From: Xenia sp. Carnegie-2017
Taxonomy: Eukaryota; Cnidaria; Anthozoa; Malacalcyonacea; Xeniidae
Direction of reading: 5' to 3'
DNA length: 64,000 nt
Assembly: GCF_021976095.1 (NCBI RefSeq)
Contig: NW_025813447.1
Span: forward strand, 11,574,907 to 11,638,906
The notes under the pieces were generated by a model. It worked only from the letters and a program-made list of their open reading frames with translations. It was not told where the DNA came from and made no database searches. The position numbers and the translations under genes were made by a program. This document shows, piece after piece, positions 24,577-35,436 of this stretch (position 1 is its first letter; the number at the start of each line of letters is the position of its first letter).

Positions 24577-27500
24577 TCAAACATCCACATTAGACTGCTG
24601 TACAGCAATGAGTTGATGAGCAACGACTAAATCAGCCGGAAGAACTATTTCTTGGCCGTCTTGACCACCAGCTACTGCTGTGATTGTAATCGCTCCTCCT
24701 TGCTCGTTCTCACCAGAATCTGTCATGTAGCTAAGTAAATAATAAATAGGCGATTTTAATTGAACTATAGTCCACCCAAAAGGTTTTGAGGTGAGCATAC
24801 AAGGCAATTTTGACAAGACTTTAAAACTTGAACATTTGATTATATATATATGGCTAAAGAAACAAAAAACTCTAAAAAAATTTCAACAAGTTTCAAAGAT
24901 ATACTTCCTTACGTGTGTTCTAGACTTCTTTCTGCAGCAACCTGTTCGCCATTTTCTTCCGACTTGTTTTCGTCAACGACATGTTGCATCATTTGCTCGT
25001 TATCAACCATTGTTTGTTTAACGTCTTCATTGTCCATCATTTCTTCCACTATTGTATGACCATTACCTGAAACTATATATAAAAAAATCCTTTAATAAGC
25101 AGTTTGTTACTTAATATAAAAAGCAATGGGCGGATTTTGATGGAGTCTAAGAATTTGGTTCCTTAAACAAAAATACAATCAACACAACGAGAGATATTTC
25201 AAAAATATTAACCCTTAACATTCATGATAGCTGAGTAAACCTAAACATTATACAACTGTATTTTATTTGTATCATCAAAGATTACTTTAATATTTTTTCA
25301 CAACAGGTCAATATGCGCATATAACAACAGTTATATGCGCACATTGTTTCACAGGTTATTGAAAAACAACCTACAGTTTCACAGGTTATTGAAATGCGTT
25401 CTGATGTACCTTTAAAGTGAGCTGAATAAGTAAAAGAAAAAAATAAAAACTCTGAATATCAACCTTGGTCAGTCACACTATGATCGTTATCTCGTTGTTG
25501 CATGTCCATTCCATTGCTACCTTCTGCGTCCTCTTTCTTTAAATCATCTAACGTAACCGTCTTATGATGGACATTGTTCATATGAAGTATGTAAGGCTCG
25601 TCTTCACAGAATGACATGTAACATACATCACAACGATGTCGGATATTGATATTGTGACGTTGACGCATGTGAATGATTAAAGGTGCGGTCTGCCTGAATG
25701 CACGCGGACAATAAGGACATGGGCGTGGTCTTTCACCAGTGTGTGTCATCGTGTGACGTCTCAAGGCCGAGCGATCACTGAAAGGTTTGCCACACGTCTC
25801 GCATTTGAATGGCTTTTCCCCGGTGTGTGTGCGCATGTGGACTTTGAGATCGGTGGAGCCTCGAAAAGCACGATTACAGACGAGGCAAAAGCGGGGCTTT
25901 ATCGCACCTAAATATAAGCAAATGATTTATAAGTAGGTAAATTTTTTTCATTTCATATATAATGCAAAATCAAAAGGAACGAGATTCGAAATAAAATAAT
26001 TAAATCTTTTCGCGATAGTAATGTAATGGATGATAGACCCAGGGTAAGTGTGACTGTGTCCCTCCACAACATCACAAAGCCTGGGGTGGGGATAATCTTT
26101 CTCAACATCACAAAGCATGGAGTGGGGGATTATCTTGGATGGAAAATTTAGAAAATTCTTAATGTGAATTGAATAAGAGTCATCGGAACTTCAGCTAAAC
26201 TACAATCAACTCATGGTTTTCAAAGCAATCGTGCTGAAATTTGAAAACGAGGAATGATGTTGGTTCAACTTCATATAAATACAACAAAACTCAAAGAAAT
26301 CTCAAAAAAAGTATTAAAAAAACTAACCAATCTTTCATTTCACTAAACTTTGTTATTTCGGGCTTCATTTCACCATAAATTACCGCAATTTTAAAAAAAC
26401 GCAGCACTATAATAACATCTTTAGTAGACTAACCATTGTGAATCTTAGCATGCCGTTTAAGCTGCCATTCTGATATAAATGTCGCTGCGCACTTGTCACA
26501 CTCATATTTCTTCATTTCCTCGCGTCTCGCGTGGGCAATCAAATGCTGACGTAGTCTCCAGGCTGTCTTGAATTTCTTTGGGCATTGATCACAAGGAAAG
26601 TCTTTCTTTTCTCCATCTTTGTTGTCAGACTCATCTTCACCTTCATCGTCCAACATATCATCAACGTTATTTACTTCATGAAAAAAATGGAAAAAACTTC
26701 AAATCTGATTTTAAAGCTAAAAGATGACATGAAAAATTGCTAATTTGAGAAAAATCGCAGAAGTGATTTGATGTTGAACTCCAAGCTAGTGTATTCTGTA
26801 AGGAAGATCTGATGTTGAAATTAGACTCCTTATAAGCCCTAGTTTAACGTTTGCATCATAAGTTATATTAAAACTTACATATTTTCCTCTCAAGTCTAGA
26901 TATGCTCAAATCTAATGTCTTCCACCAGTCAAGTGTTTTTATCAAAAGTGAACTAAAGCAACATGTCCTCCCAGTCAATAATACATGATCTTGTACGTAT
27001 AAGCCATTGTGATACTAATGCTTTGATGCCAAAAATGCTTCAATAAACACGACTTAGAGATACTGTCACAATTAACACACATATGTACCTTGTGTTGGTT
27101 GAGATAATTGTGATGCATGGCTTGTGTTGGTGAAATCAGCCATTGTTGGGGAAACCATACCAGGTTGTTGTTGATTCATACTTTGTTGTAACATTCCCAT
27201 GAGGGCATTAATGAACACTGGAGATAGATTGCTCACATTAAAACTCTGACTGACTGCTTGAGAATTTGCTACTGTTGCATCTGTTGACTGGCTGCCATCG
27301 TTGTTAAGCAAGGCGAGAACAACTTGACCATTACTAGTATTTATTAACGGTAATTGTGTTTGTAGAGGTTCTTCCAGAACAGCTGTAAACTACAGGAGAA
27401 GAGATGACATTAAACTAACCTCAAATATTATTTTTTTGAAAAGAGAAGGACAACAGTTTTACTAACATATTCAAAACTGTCAGACGAAAATGTAAATTAA

Positions 27501-29056
27501 ACTTTACAAAGTTTAGTGTACCAAGCAATAATACAGAAAGAAAACAAACTTACGATTTCTTTATCCTCAGCAACATTGCTAACTTTATCATCAGGATCCA
27601 CCATTGCTCCTTCTGGTTGCGTTTTGAGATGAGCAATTTTGATGTCATCATCAGGATTCTAAAATTCAACAATAAACAAGAAATTAATTCGAGAGAGTTT
27701 TAAGGGGAAAACAGTTTTTGTTGAAATTTTAAGCAAAAGTTGTTGAATAAAATTTATGCTGAAAAAGTAAAGGCTCAAAACATTTTTTATTCAAACAGAT
27801 TATTTTACAACAAATTTTAAAGTGTATTGATGGTGTAAATTAGCATTGACATAGGATGATAAATGATCAAGTAATTACAATTCACACTATTTTCAAAATA
27901 ACAGCTTTTATGGTGATAAGAAATATTTATTTGTACTTAAATAATTACTGATATACTAAGGCAACAAAAAAACACAGTCTGTCTTTCAGAAAATGAAAAT
28001 ATGATTGCTTCCTCTTGCCAATTAAACCCGGTGTAACCATGTAAGTTCCACCAGATGTAGCCTGGCTAAATATGGTTGCTCTCACTTGGCTGTACTACTG
28101 TTTGCAGCCTGTTTATAAATAATTTGACCTAGATCCTCTTCTATATCTTACATCCAGCTTACAATAACAGCCAAAAAAATTTTTGCCCCAAAACTTTGCT
28201 ATCATCCATTTCAATAGATATGTAGAATTATATGATGTGTCCACATGCTCAGAAGCCAGGTAGGAACTTCAAAAAAAAAATGCCCAACAGTATGAAACTT
28301 TAACTTTTAAAACCTGACCCAAACCCTAACCCTAAACGGCTAAACCAAAGATTATTCTTGTATTCTATTTTTTTCGCTATTAAGCACGAAAGAGTAAATT
28401 GAAATCAAAAACGTAAATCTACCTTTCACACGCTGAAATAAAATACATAAAAGTGACATCTAAAATGTTGCTCTCAGGAAATGACAAAATATTTAATTAT
28501 TGTAGCAAGAAGATTCAAGTGTCAAGATATTGATGTCAAAAGCTTTTTAGACTAACCTGTCTTTTGGTATAACAGTATAACAAAACGTATCGTTCAAAAA
28601 CATAAAACAGAATATCAGTAAATGACTTAAATCACAGTCAAATTATTTAATTTAAAAAATTAATGTGGTAAAATCATGAGAGAATACAAAAAAAAGGAAA
28701 GTTGAGTCTTACATGAAATTTGAATATTTAAAACTTCTTCGTCAATTTATCGAAATAAATAAATCGCTTTTTTTGCAATATTTCCTTGCACATTCCGTAT
28801 TTGAATACATGTGTTTACCGCGGCAATTTCATCTTTTCAAAATTACATAAAAAGCTCTAACCATGATAAAGGATAGTCAAGGTACTTTGAGAGAAAATGT
28901 GAGGTTTCAGTGGGATATATTAGTGACGCATACCTTGTTGGTCATTCGCTTGTATTTTAAAGCCGCTTTTTCGCAAAGTTCTTTTACCGTTATATCTTCA
29001 TTATCGTCGCAAGGGACTAAAATCCGCGTTTCGCCAATACATACAATGACTTTCAT
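24577..29056 (-). CDS. PAR-3 N-terminal oligomerisation domain fused to six C2H2 zinc fingers
   Basis: Seven exons: 28934-29056, 27554-27658, 27089-27389, 26434-26673, 25464-25907, 24913-25066, 24577-24730. All phases agree over 1521 nt, giving 506 residues. Exons 1-2 and the start of exon 3 match the PAR-3 CR1/NTD: MKVIVCIGETRILVPCDDN aligns with human PARD3 MKVTVCFGRTRVVVPCGDG, and VSNVAEDKEI then FTAVLEEP aligns with LCDVADDKDR and LVAVFDEQ. The rest of exon 3 is a Gln/Ser/Asn-rich linker. Exons 4 and 5 encode C2H2 fingers 1-2 and 3-6, with the TGEKP-type linkers confined to fingers 3-5. The tail is acidic, then ends in a hydrophobic segment, EIVLPADLVVAHQLIAVQQ. There is no PDZ domain or aPKC-binding region, so this is not a polarity scaffold. 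A DNA-binding protein that self-polymerises through its N-terminus is the natural inference. Two junctions are weaker than the rest: an AAG acceptor at exon 4 and a GTTGAT donor at exon 5. Confidence 0.85.
26067..26138. repeat. 36-bp tandem duplication in an intron
   Basis: CAACATCACAAAGCCTGGGG is followed 36 bp later by CAACATCACAAAGCATGGAG, and each continues into TGGGGATAATCTT or TGGGGGATTATCTT. It lies in the intron between exons 4 and 5 of the PAR-3/zinc-finger gene. Confidence 0.75.
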
Positions 29057-29341
29057 GACCAAATCCAGCAAATAAATTAGAAAAATCAAGCTCTTTTGCA
29101 AGCAAAATTCACCTCCTTCCAGGGACAAAAGGGAAGATCGTGAGCACGCGCTTCATCAACTCGGGTAGCATCATGGGTATTCTTTGGATAGTATATAAGC
29201 TGTATTGGGTCATTATGAGATCAGTTTCTGCGAATCCCACGTGCGTTCAACAACAACATAATAACACATTGTAAACATAATTTCCTTCACTTGTTTGACA
29301 GTGTGAACGTAAATTTGAAAATTAATTTGAGTCGTCAAAAA
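29057..29341. promoter_or_regulatory. shared divergent promoter region
   Basis: Only 285 bp separate the ATG of the minus-strand PAR-3/zinc-finger gene from the ATG of plus-strand ZNHIT3, so both 5'UTRs and promoters must fit here. A TATA-like GTATATAAGC lies at about 29190-29200, oriented to serve ZNHIT3. Separate initiation sites cannot be placed from sequence alone. Confidence 0.6.
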
Positions 29342-30413
29342 ATGAAACAGTGCGGAGTTTGTAAATTAACCGAAAGCAAATACAGATGTCCTGCTTGTCG
29401 AATTTTATAGTAAGTGTGGCTGTATAAATTTGTACTTCATCGAAATTTTGAAATGTTTTTGACAATTGACAAATTAAACTTGACTATTTTTTTACAGTTG
29501 CTCTGTTGGTTGTTACAAGACACATAAAGGTAGGTGAAAATATTTCAGCATATAAGACGTATTTCACACTTAAACAAAACAGCATAATGGTATTGCTACT
29601 TAAAAAATCTCATGTTTTTATGGAGTGAACCAGATTTTTAAAGAGAAGTTTGAAGGTGCAATTTGTACTTTGAATTTCGTTTCAGATTTGTGTTGTAAAC
29701 AAGAGTTTGAGGAAGTTGTTTCATGTGTTGAAGTGGAAGCAAAGAGACCTTTAGGTCCAGGTAAATTATATAATAGGAAACAAATGGATTCATTAATTTA
29801 TATATAATATAAATATGAGTCTTCATTGGACTTTAGCACATGTAATGTATTATTAAGTTGGTGGCTGAACAAAATCTACCATGCATAATGGACCATGAAA
29901 ACATATTAAAGACAAATTTGTGTGCTCTTACTTGCTTCTTATAGATTTGAAGAACAATCTATAATCATGTATATTTTACTTACCAAGATTTAGAACCGGG
30001 AGAATTGTGTGATGATGAATCAAAGTATGATGAAGATAGGATTAGTGAAGAAAAGTTAGCATTGTTAGGTAATGATATTTATCACTAGATAATATTTGGG
30101 ATTCTTTTTTTAGTATTTTAATGTATGTAGAGTACGTACCTATGTGTATGGCTTCACAACTTTGCTAATATGTTTGTCATTTTGAAAAATTAAAGCCCAC
30201 ATGACTACATTGTTAGCTACATTGTATTCTTTATTATTTATAGATAAATCTCAAGAGGTGAAAGACATGCTACAGAATAAGCATTTACGACAACTTATCA
30301 TGAATATAAATGAGCAAAGTGATGTTGCAGATCAGTTAGATGCGGCAATGAAACTTCCAGTGTTTGCAGAATTTGCAAATGTTTGCTTGAAATTGGTGGA
30401 TGATAGACTATGA
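29342..30413 (+). CDS. ZNHIT3: zinc finger HIT domain-containing protein 3
   Basis: Five exons: 29342-29409, 29498-29529, 29686-29760, 29988-30068, 30244-30413; 426 nt, 141 residues, all phases consistent. Exons 1-2 form the HIT zinc finger, CGVCKLTESKYRCPACRILY then CSVGCYKTHK. This closely matches ZNHIT3, whose human finger has KYRCPACRVPYCSVVC. The middle is acidic, and the last exon carries the conserved C-terminal helices, LQNKHLRQLIMNIN and LPVFAEFANVCLKLV, which in the family bind NUFIP1 during box C/D snoRNP assembly. Human ZNHIT3 is 155 residues, so length fits. Start chosen because the finger begins three residues after the ATG. Shares a short divergent promoter with the PAR-3/zinc-finger gene. 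Confidence 0.93.
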
Positions 30414-31114
30414 TTTTTGGAATGATTATTCTCAGCAAGTACTCCTGCTCGGTTCTTACATGCCCTATTGTATTTTCACATCTATCATATTCCATTGGTA
30501 CATTCAAACCCAAAGGCAATAATGTTGATTGTATCTTAGTTGGACTCAGAGCTCAATAATGTTAAGACATATTATGAATGACACTATAAAATAATTGACT
30601 ATGTATATGTACACCAAATGACTTACATTCTGTATTTCATAACTTGTAACCATATGCTTTTTCTTTTGCTTCAAATAATTTCAAAGACAATTTCTTATAA
30701 TAGTAAGCCCCCATTCTTGAGTAATTTGGGGGTGAATAGGGGCATGGCTCTCTAATCATTCCATATTTCATGTGTCAAAATAAGATATAATGCATGTGCA
30801 ATTTTTCCATGTTTAGAGGATTGTGGCTAGTGGTAATCCACCAATGACACAAGTTTAAAAAACAGTTGTAATATTTATGTACACATCTATTCTTGCATAC
30901 TGAATCATTTTTTCCTTAATTCAATTGAGGATAAAAAATTATCCAATAGAAATGGGTAACGTCAAAACATTTTATATAAATGCCACACAACTAACACTCA
31001 TAAGTTAAGAAAAAAAAATTGTTGAATACTAAGTGTCATACACTTATATATCCTTAATGAATTTTATCTTGGAAAATATTTACAAAGTAAAGTTGAATGG
31101 AATAGCTCTCATGC
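30414..31114. other. convergent 3' intergenic region
   Basis: It lies between the stop codons of ZNHIT3 and the large zinc-finger gene. It presumably holds both 3'UTRs. No exon or repeat is supported. Confidence 0.45.
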
Positions 31115-34100
31115 TCATGCTGAAACGAGAAAATTTCCAAAATTAATCAACGACAAGTCAATGAAATTCTCGTCCAGAGATATGGGTAATTGAGTTTGCA
31201 CATCATGGTGAGTTTTTACATGTCTTGTCAAATAACTTTTGTCCGAGAAACTTTTCTGACATATATCGCATTCAAAAGAATTTAAATCGCTATGAATACC
31301 CTTGTGACGTCGTAAATTATCTCTTTTGGAAAAAGCCATACCACAAATGTCGCATTTAAATGGTTTCTCTCGCGTGTGGATTTTTTTATGTTCCATCAAT
31401 GCACCAGATTGTTTAAACCGCTTGTTACATTCGTCGCACCCGTAAGGACGTTCATCTGAATGTACTCTCTTATGTCGATTACGATCACTTGAGGTCACGA
31501 AACGTTTTTCACAAACATCGCATTCATAAGGTCTCTCGCCCGTGTGCGTGCGCTTGTGTCGATTTAACATGTGGGAACTTCTGAACTTTTTGGGGCATTC
31601 ATCACATGCGTGAGGGTTGTCATCTGAATGACTTTTCTTGTGTTTTTCCAAGTAGCTTTTTAGTGCAAATGTTTTTTTGCAAACATCACACTCAAAAGGC
31701 TTCTCCTTGCCATGCGTCAATTTATGTCGTTTCAAATTACGAGCCAAGGAAAACGCCTTATTACAAATGTCACAAATAAATGATTTTTCACCTGTGTGTG
31801 TGGTCATATGATCTTTTAAACGATTCGACTCAGTAAACTTTTTCTGACAAACTTCGCATTCCAGTTGTTTACCTACGTCATGTGACTTCATGTGTTTGAC
31901 CAAGTAACTTTTTTCGGCAAACTTCTTACCACACACTTCACAATCAAAAGGTTTTTCATTGCTGTGCGTCACTTTGTGTCTTTTTAAATTCACACCTTTT
32001 CCAAATCTTTTCCCACAAACATCGCAAGCGAAAGGCTTCTCGCCTGTGTGTGTTCGTTTGTGACAGATTAAGACGCTCGACTGACGAAAGGATTTTTGGC
32101 AAATATCACATTGGTAAGGTCTTTCCCCCGTATGTATTCGCTTATGACGATTCAAATCATTCGAAGCGACAAATCTTCGTTTACATACATCACATTCATA
32201 CTTCCTCGGTGGTTTCTCCCGGTAGCGCTATCCACGTGGGTACTTTTGTGGCGCTTCAAACCTGTTGTGTCGTAAAATCTCATTTGACACACGTCACACT
32301 GATGAGGTTTGTCGCCAGTATGGAGTCTTCGATGTTTATGCAAGTTGGAGGATTGAACAAAAGTCTTCTTGCAAAATTCACATTCAAACGGTCGTTCTCC
32401 TGTATGTTGTAGTCTATGTTTTAATAAAGTATTCTTTGATAAAAATCGTTTTTCACAAATGTCGCATTTGAATGGCTTTCCTTCATTTGTATGTACTTTT
32501 TGATGCAGTTTGAGATAACTGGAAGAGGAGTACGCCTTTCCACAGATATCACATTTGAACTGATTACCATAAATATGCGTATATTTATGCCTTTCCAAAG
32601 CACTTTTATGTGCAAAAGCTTTATTACAAAACTCACACGTATGCGGCTTTGGATTTTCGTGACGTCTCATATGTTTGGAGTAAATGTAGTTGTGGCTAAA
32701 TTTCTTGTGGCAAATGCCACACTCGAAGCGCTTTTCACCTTTATGGACTCTCTTGTGGGCAACAAGCAGGCGTCGAAGACGATAAGACTTAGTGCAGAAG
32801 TCACATTTATACTTATTCATACCTTTGAGAGCAACTTTCAATTTTTCTACGTTTCTTGAAGCGACTTTCAGCTTTCTTGAAACTCTTTCCGTTGACTGTG
32901 GGGTAGAACTTATCGGAATAACTTCATTTGTCAAAACTGCATCCTCTGTACAAATATTATTGTTCCTGATCATATGATTGAGAGCGGCAAATGAATTACC
33001 ATTTGATTTACTGTTGTTATCAAAATTCTCTTCATTTTCGCAGTCGTCAACAGAGAATTCGTTATCAATATCATCACCATTGGAACCTGATAAAAAAAGA
33101 AGGATGAGTTCTAGAACATGGCTATACTTAAAAAATCATTGATTTTAAAACAAGCAAGGATATCTTCTCCAAAATTAAAACAAATTTAGATATTTGAAAA
33201 TTGCTTATAATAAAACACAAAAAGGTAGCTAATTGTTTTCTATATTTTCATAGAGCACAAAATTGTTGGCGTTTTCAAATTAGCTACACACTGACATTCG
33301 TTGGTTCAAACGTATGTTTTTTCTGTTTTCTATCGACAAACGTAAAACGACCAAAATAAACGAAAGTCAGACCAAGTTGAGAGTTATAAAAAATGTTTAG
33401 AGTGAAATAAACTTAATGAATATTTTAGTTGATTGGAACGAATATTCTTTGGTTCATTTATATTTGCCTAACAATACAATACATCTACATTTACTACCTT
33501 GGGTCGAGTCACCAACTCCAACTGTATCCAATTTAGGGCTACTTTTTTCCATCTCTTTTTCTACCCCACTTTGTTCCCTAAGGCCTCTACTCAAAGCTCC
33601 CACTTCAGGTACGTGTGCTTCTGCTCGCCTCGCTAAACCAAAAGATTCCAAAAATTTGCTTTTCGACACTGTTGGATCTTTTACTCGCCCTTTTTCGTGC
33701 TTCTTTTTATGCCGTGTTAAAACGATCTTATTTGAAAACTTTTTCCCACAAATTTCACACTCCAAGTTGGCTTTTGGTCGTCTAACAGTTTTCTTACTGA
33801 ACAGGTTTCTCGGAATTGTACGCACATCTGCAGCTGTTAAAGCATTATACGAGACACCTCGTTCAGTTGTACTCTGTTCTTTGGAAAGGCGTTTTATTTT
33901 CGTTTTTTCAATAATGCTAGTGAATCTAGGTTTTTTCTTTGATTGGATGTTTCTTGATCTAATTTCATTAGTTTTTGCTGACAAAGTATTCGGACAACAT
34001 ACACTGGTATGTCTTTGAAGATTAGTTTCGCTCAAAAACCGTTTATTACACACCTGACAAGCTAATGAATTTCCGCGTGCTTTATCTGAGCTCGTATTTG

Positions 34101-35436
34101 ACAAATTTCCCTCGCGATTCAATTCGGCTGTGGACAATTCATTACTTTTGATTGATTCTTCCTTTTCTGAGTTTATTTTAAGTTCTTCTGACATTTCACG
34201 AGAACATAAGCTCTGATGCTTTTCAAGTTCGCTTGTATTGAAAAATGATTTCCTGCATACGATGCATTTTAGAGCCTGTTCTTTCACTCTTTCGCTCCTC
34301 CGTATCGACAATGCTTGCAAACTTTCCTCTTTGTGAACACTATCACCACATTCTATAGACTTAGAGCAAGTTTCTTTATGTTTTTTTAGTTGACTAACAT
34401 TCGCAAATCGTGTATCACAATCACCACATGGCAGATTGCTAGACTTTTTCTTTATATTTCCACTTTGCTTTTTTGGTTGTGCTTTGGGTTGCGTCTGTTC
34501 ACCCGTGCATGTCTTCTTGTGATTGGCCAAATAGTCTGACCGAGCAAACTGCCGCTTGCAAATATCACAATCAAATCTTACACCAGCATGCATATTTTTG
34601 TGCCGTTTTAGTGTGATGGACTGGAGAAACTGCTGACCACAAACGTCGCATTTGTGAGGTTTCTGGTTGGTATGTCTTTTTCTGTGTCTGTTCATTGTAC
34701 TTGATTGTCGAAACCTTTGGTGACATATGTCACATTCGTAGGGTTTCTCCCCTGTATGAGTCATTCTATGTTTCGTCAGTATAGTGTTAAGGGTAAAACG
34801 CCTATGGCATATATCGCATTCATAAAGTTTCTCGCCTGTGTGCAATCGCTTGTGTACAGCTAAAGAACGAAGTTTGTCAAATGTTTTCTCACAAATATCA
34901 CATTTGATACGAAAACCAGACGCCTCGTGTTCCTTCTTATGCGTTGTGTAGACACCAAAATTTGTAAAGCTTTCATTACAAAAGCAACACACGTAAACTT
35001 TGTCGGATCTATTTTCGTGCGTCTTCATGTGTTTCTTCAAACCGTTTTGCTGTGAGAAACATCGACTGCAAATGTCACAACTATAAGGTTTCTCTCCCGT
35101 GTGTATTCGTGTGTGAACAAGTAAGGTTCTCGCTTTAGCAAATTTTTTTTGGCAAACAATACATTCATAAGGAAGCTCCTTCAAATGCGTCGCTTTTTTA
35201 TGACTAGCTAAGGTACTTGCTTGAGTATACCGTTTATGACAGGTATCACATTCATAAGGTTTCTCTCCAGTGTGAGTTATTTTATGTCGCATTAAGCTAC
35301 CCTTGGTTGAAAAGCATTTTCCACAGATATCACAAGTGGGTTTTTCTGAAACAACTACGACTTCTTCATTCACATTGTTTTCCGACTCAATCAAAGGAAT
35401 TTCTAACTCTCGCAGAATATCCCACGGGTCAACCAT
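31115..35436 (-). CDS. polydactyl zinc-finger protein, two exons, about 33 fingers
   Basis: Exon 1 is 33498-35436; exon 2 is 31115-33086. The donor after GDSTQ (phase 1) and the acceptor TTTATCAG before SNGDDIDN match, so the two finger blocks are one gene of about 1300 residues. Start: ATG at 35436 follows an in-frame stop, giving MVDPWDILRELEIPLIE. Exon 1 has 14 fingers, of which numbers 10-13 end in Cys (C2HC, e.g. CDICKRQFARSDYLANHKKTC), separated by disordered basic linkers. Exon 2 has an acidic lead, then 19 C2H2 fingers, mostly with TGEKP-like linkers, as in sequence-specific DNA-binding proteins. No KRAB, SCAN, BTB or ZAD domain is seen. Exon 2 carries a single-base break near 32219 between its fingers 7 and 8; both sides are otherwise intact, so an assembly indel is likely. 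Two separate genes is the alternative reading. Confidence 0.8.

Noticed and set aside
28310-28340. Telomere-like CCCTAACCCTAAAC
   Set aside because: Only about two units inside an intron; too short to be an interstitial telomeric array.
24577-29056. Ordinary PARD3 orthologue
   Set aside because: Only the N-terminal domain is present; the in-phase continuation encodes zinc fingers and no PDZ domains.
32050-32412. Plus-strand ORFs between 32050 and 32977
   Set aside because: All are antisense shadows of the zinc-finger array.
32152-32973. Treating the two finger blocks on either side of 32219 as separate genes
   Set aside because: The frame change falls inside an inter-finger linker and one base restores a continuous array, so a single gene with an indel is simpler.
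33416-34018. 200-residue plus-strand ORF
   Set aside because: It is the antisense shadow of the zinc-finger exon 33498-35436.
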